Assembly (NCBI GenBank): GCA_903835555.1
Contig: CAILNN010000270.1
Coordinates: 1 to 32,654, forward strand
Length of the DNA: 32,654 nt
Reading direction: 5' to 3'
Source of the DNA: an uncultured Verrucomicrobiota bacterium
GTDB taxonomy: Bacteria > Verrucomicrobiota > Verrucomicrobiia > Limisphaerales > UBA9464
Below are positions 32,492 to 32,654 of this stretch, in pieces (position 1 is the first letter of the stretch; each line of letters opens with the position of its first letter). Both the position numbers and the translations under genes were made by a program. Below the pieces are notes generated by a model. That model did no database searches, was not told where the DNA came from, and saw only the letters and a program-made list of their open reading frames with translations.

Positions 32492-32654
32492 ATGAATATA
32501 CCCATCGGGGTCGTCGTTCTTCTACTGGTTGCGTCCCCCGGGATCCTTTTCCGATTCTTCTACCGAACTGGATTTTATTTTACGCTCAGTTCCGGTTTCA
32601 AGGGGAGCAGACGATGGTTTACACCGGCAAGTCTAGGGAGCTTTACTGAAGAAA
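32492..32654 (+). CDS. Membrane protein of unknown function, cut by the window edge
   Basis: An open frame begins at an ATG preceded by GAGGCGAGG and continues past the end of the window; 54 codons are visible. The N-terminus MNIPIGVVVLLLVASPGILF is a strong membrane segment, followed by an aromatic- and arginine-rich stretch (RFFYRTGFYFTLSSGFKGSRRWF) that would lie at the membrane face. I cannot assign a family from this fragment. It starts 30 bases after the 71-residue protein, so it is probably the third gene of the same operon. Confidence 0.65.
   Translation, partial: MNIPIGVVVLLLVASPGILFRFFYRTGFYFTLSSGFKGSRRWFTPASLGSFTEE

Noticed and set aside
1-32654. CRISPR arrays, tRNA and rRNA genes, transposase genes
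   Set aside because: No regularly spaced direct repeats, no cloverleaf with a plausible anticodon arm, and no transposase or integrase motifs were seen on either strand.

Overview
The window is a gene-dense bacterial chromosome segment of fairly high GC with mostly housekeeping genes. No tRNA, rRNA, CRISPR array, transposase or phage structural gene is visible. The best guess for the organism is a member of the Verrucomicrobiota. This is inferred from the ArgD variant (MDGVQCGHF instead of the usual DEVQTG), the large membrane-TPR protein resembling DUF2723, the PQQ dehydrogenase with a cytochrome c domain set inside it, the scarcity of Shine-Dalgarno sites, and hairpin-rich intergenic repeats. 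No marker gene settles the lineage.

Layout: 1-375 holds no gene, only hairpins and a likely terminator. On the minus strand, 376-6733 reads as one operon in the order membrane-TPR protein, GT4 glycosyltransferase, WecA/MraY-type sugar-phosphate transferase, thioredoxin reductase, rhodanese. It therefore joins surface-glycan assembly to thiol/sulfur redox genes. Divergently, dapA-dapB-folK (6856-9020, plus) makes lysine/diaminopimelate and folate precursors and converges on recN (minus). From 10783 to 19524 everything is on the plus strand: an MBL-fold hydrolase, a PlsC-type acyltransferase, grpE-dnaJ, rsmE, an agmatine deiminase, a SOUL-family lipoprotein, and a Mg2+ P-type ATPase close behind it.

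moaC (minus) faces a plus-strand UreF-like protein followed by tcdA, a TetR regulator with a palindromic promoter/operator, and a small unknown protein. rsmB (minus) and a DUF971 protein (plus) are divergent. A plus-strand run follows: an S9 peptidase, a MOSC-domain protein and argD. argD converges on a PQQ-dependent dehydrogenase. Between these two lie a 163-bp nearly perfect inverted-repeat element flanked by TA and a second, multi-hairpin repeat-like element.

The right edge (31971 onward) changes character. A MerR-like HTH protein, a 71-aa protein with a 4-base ATGA overlap, and the start of a membrane protein form a compact accessory cluster that runs off the window. This cluster, the 163-bp element, the orphan UreF-like gene and the shared TetR-type palindrome are the most promising unexplained items. 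I do not see a complete, clearly novel system inside the window.
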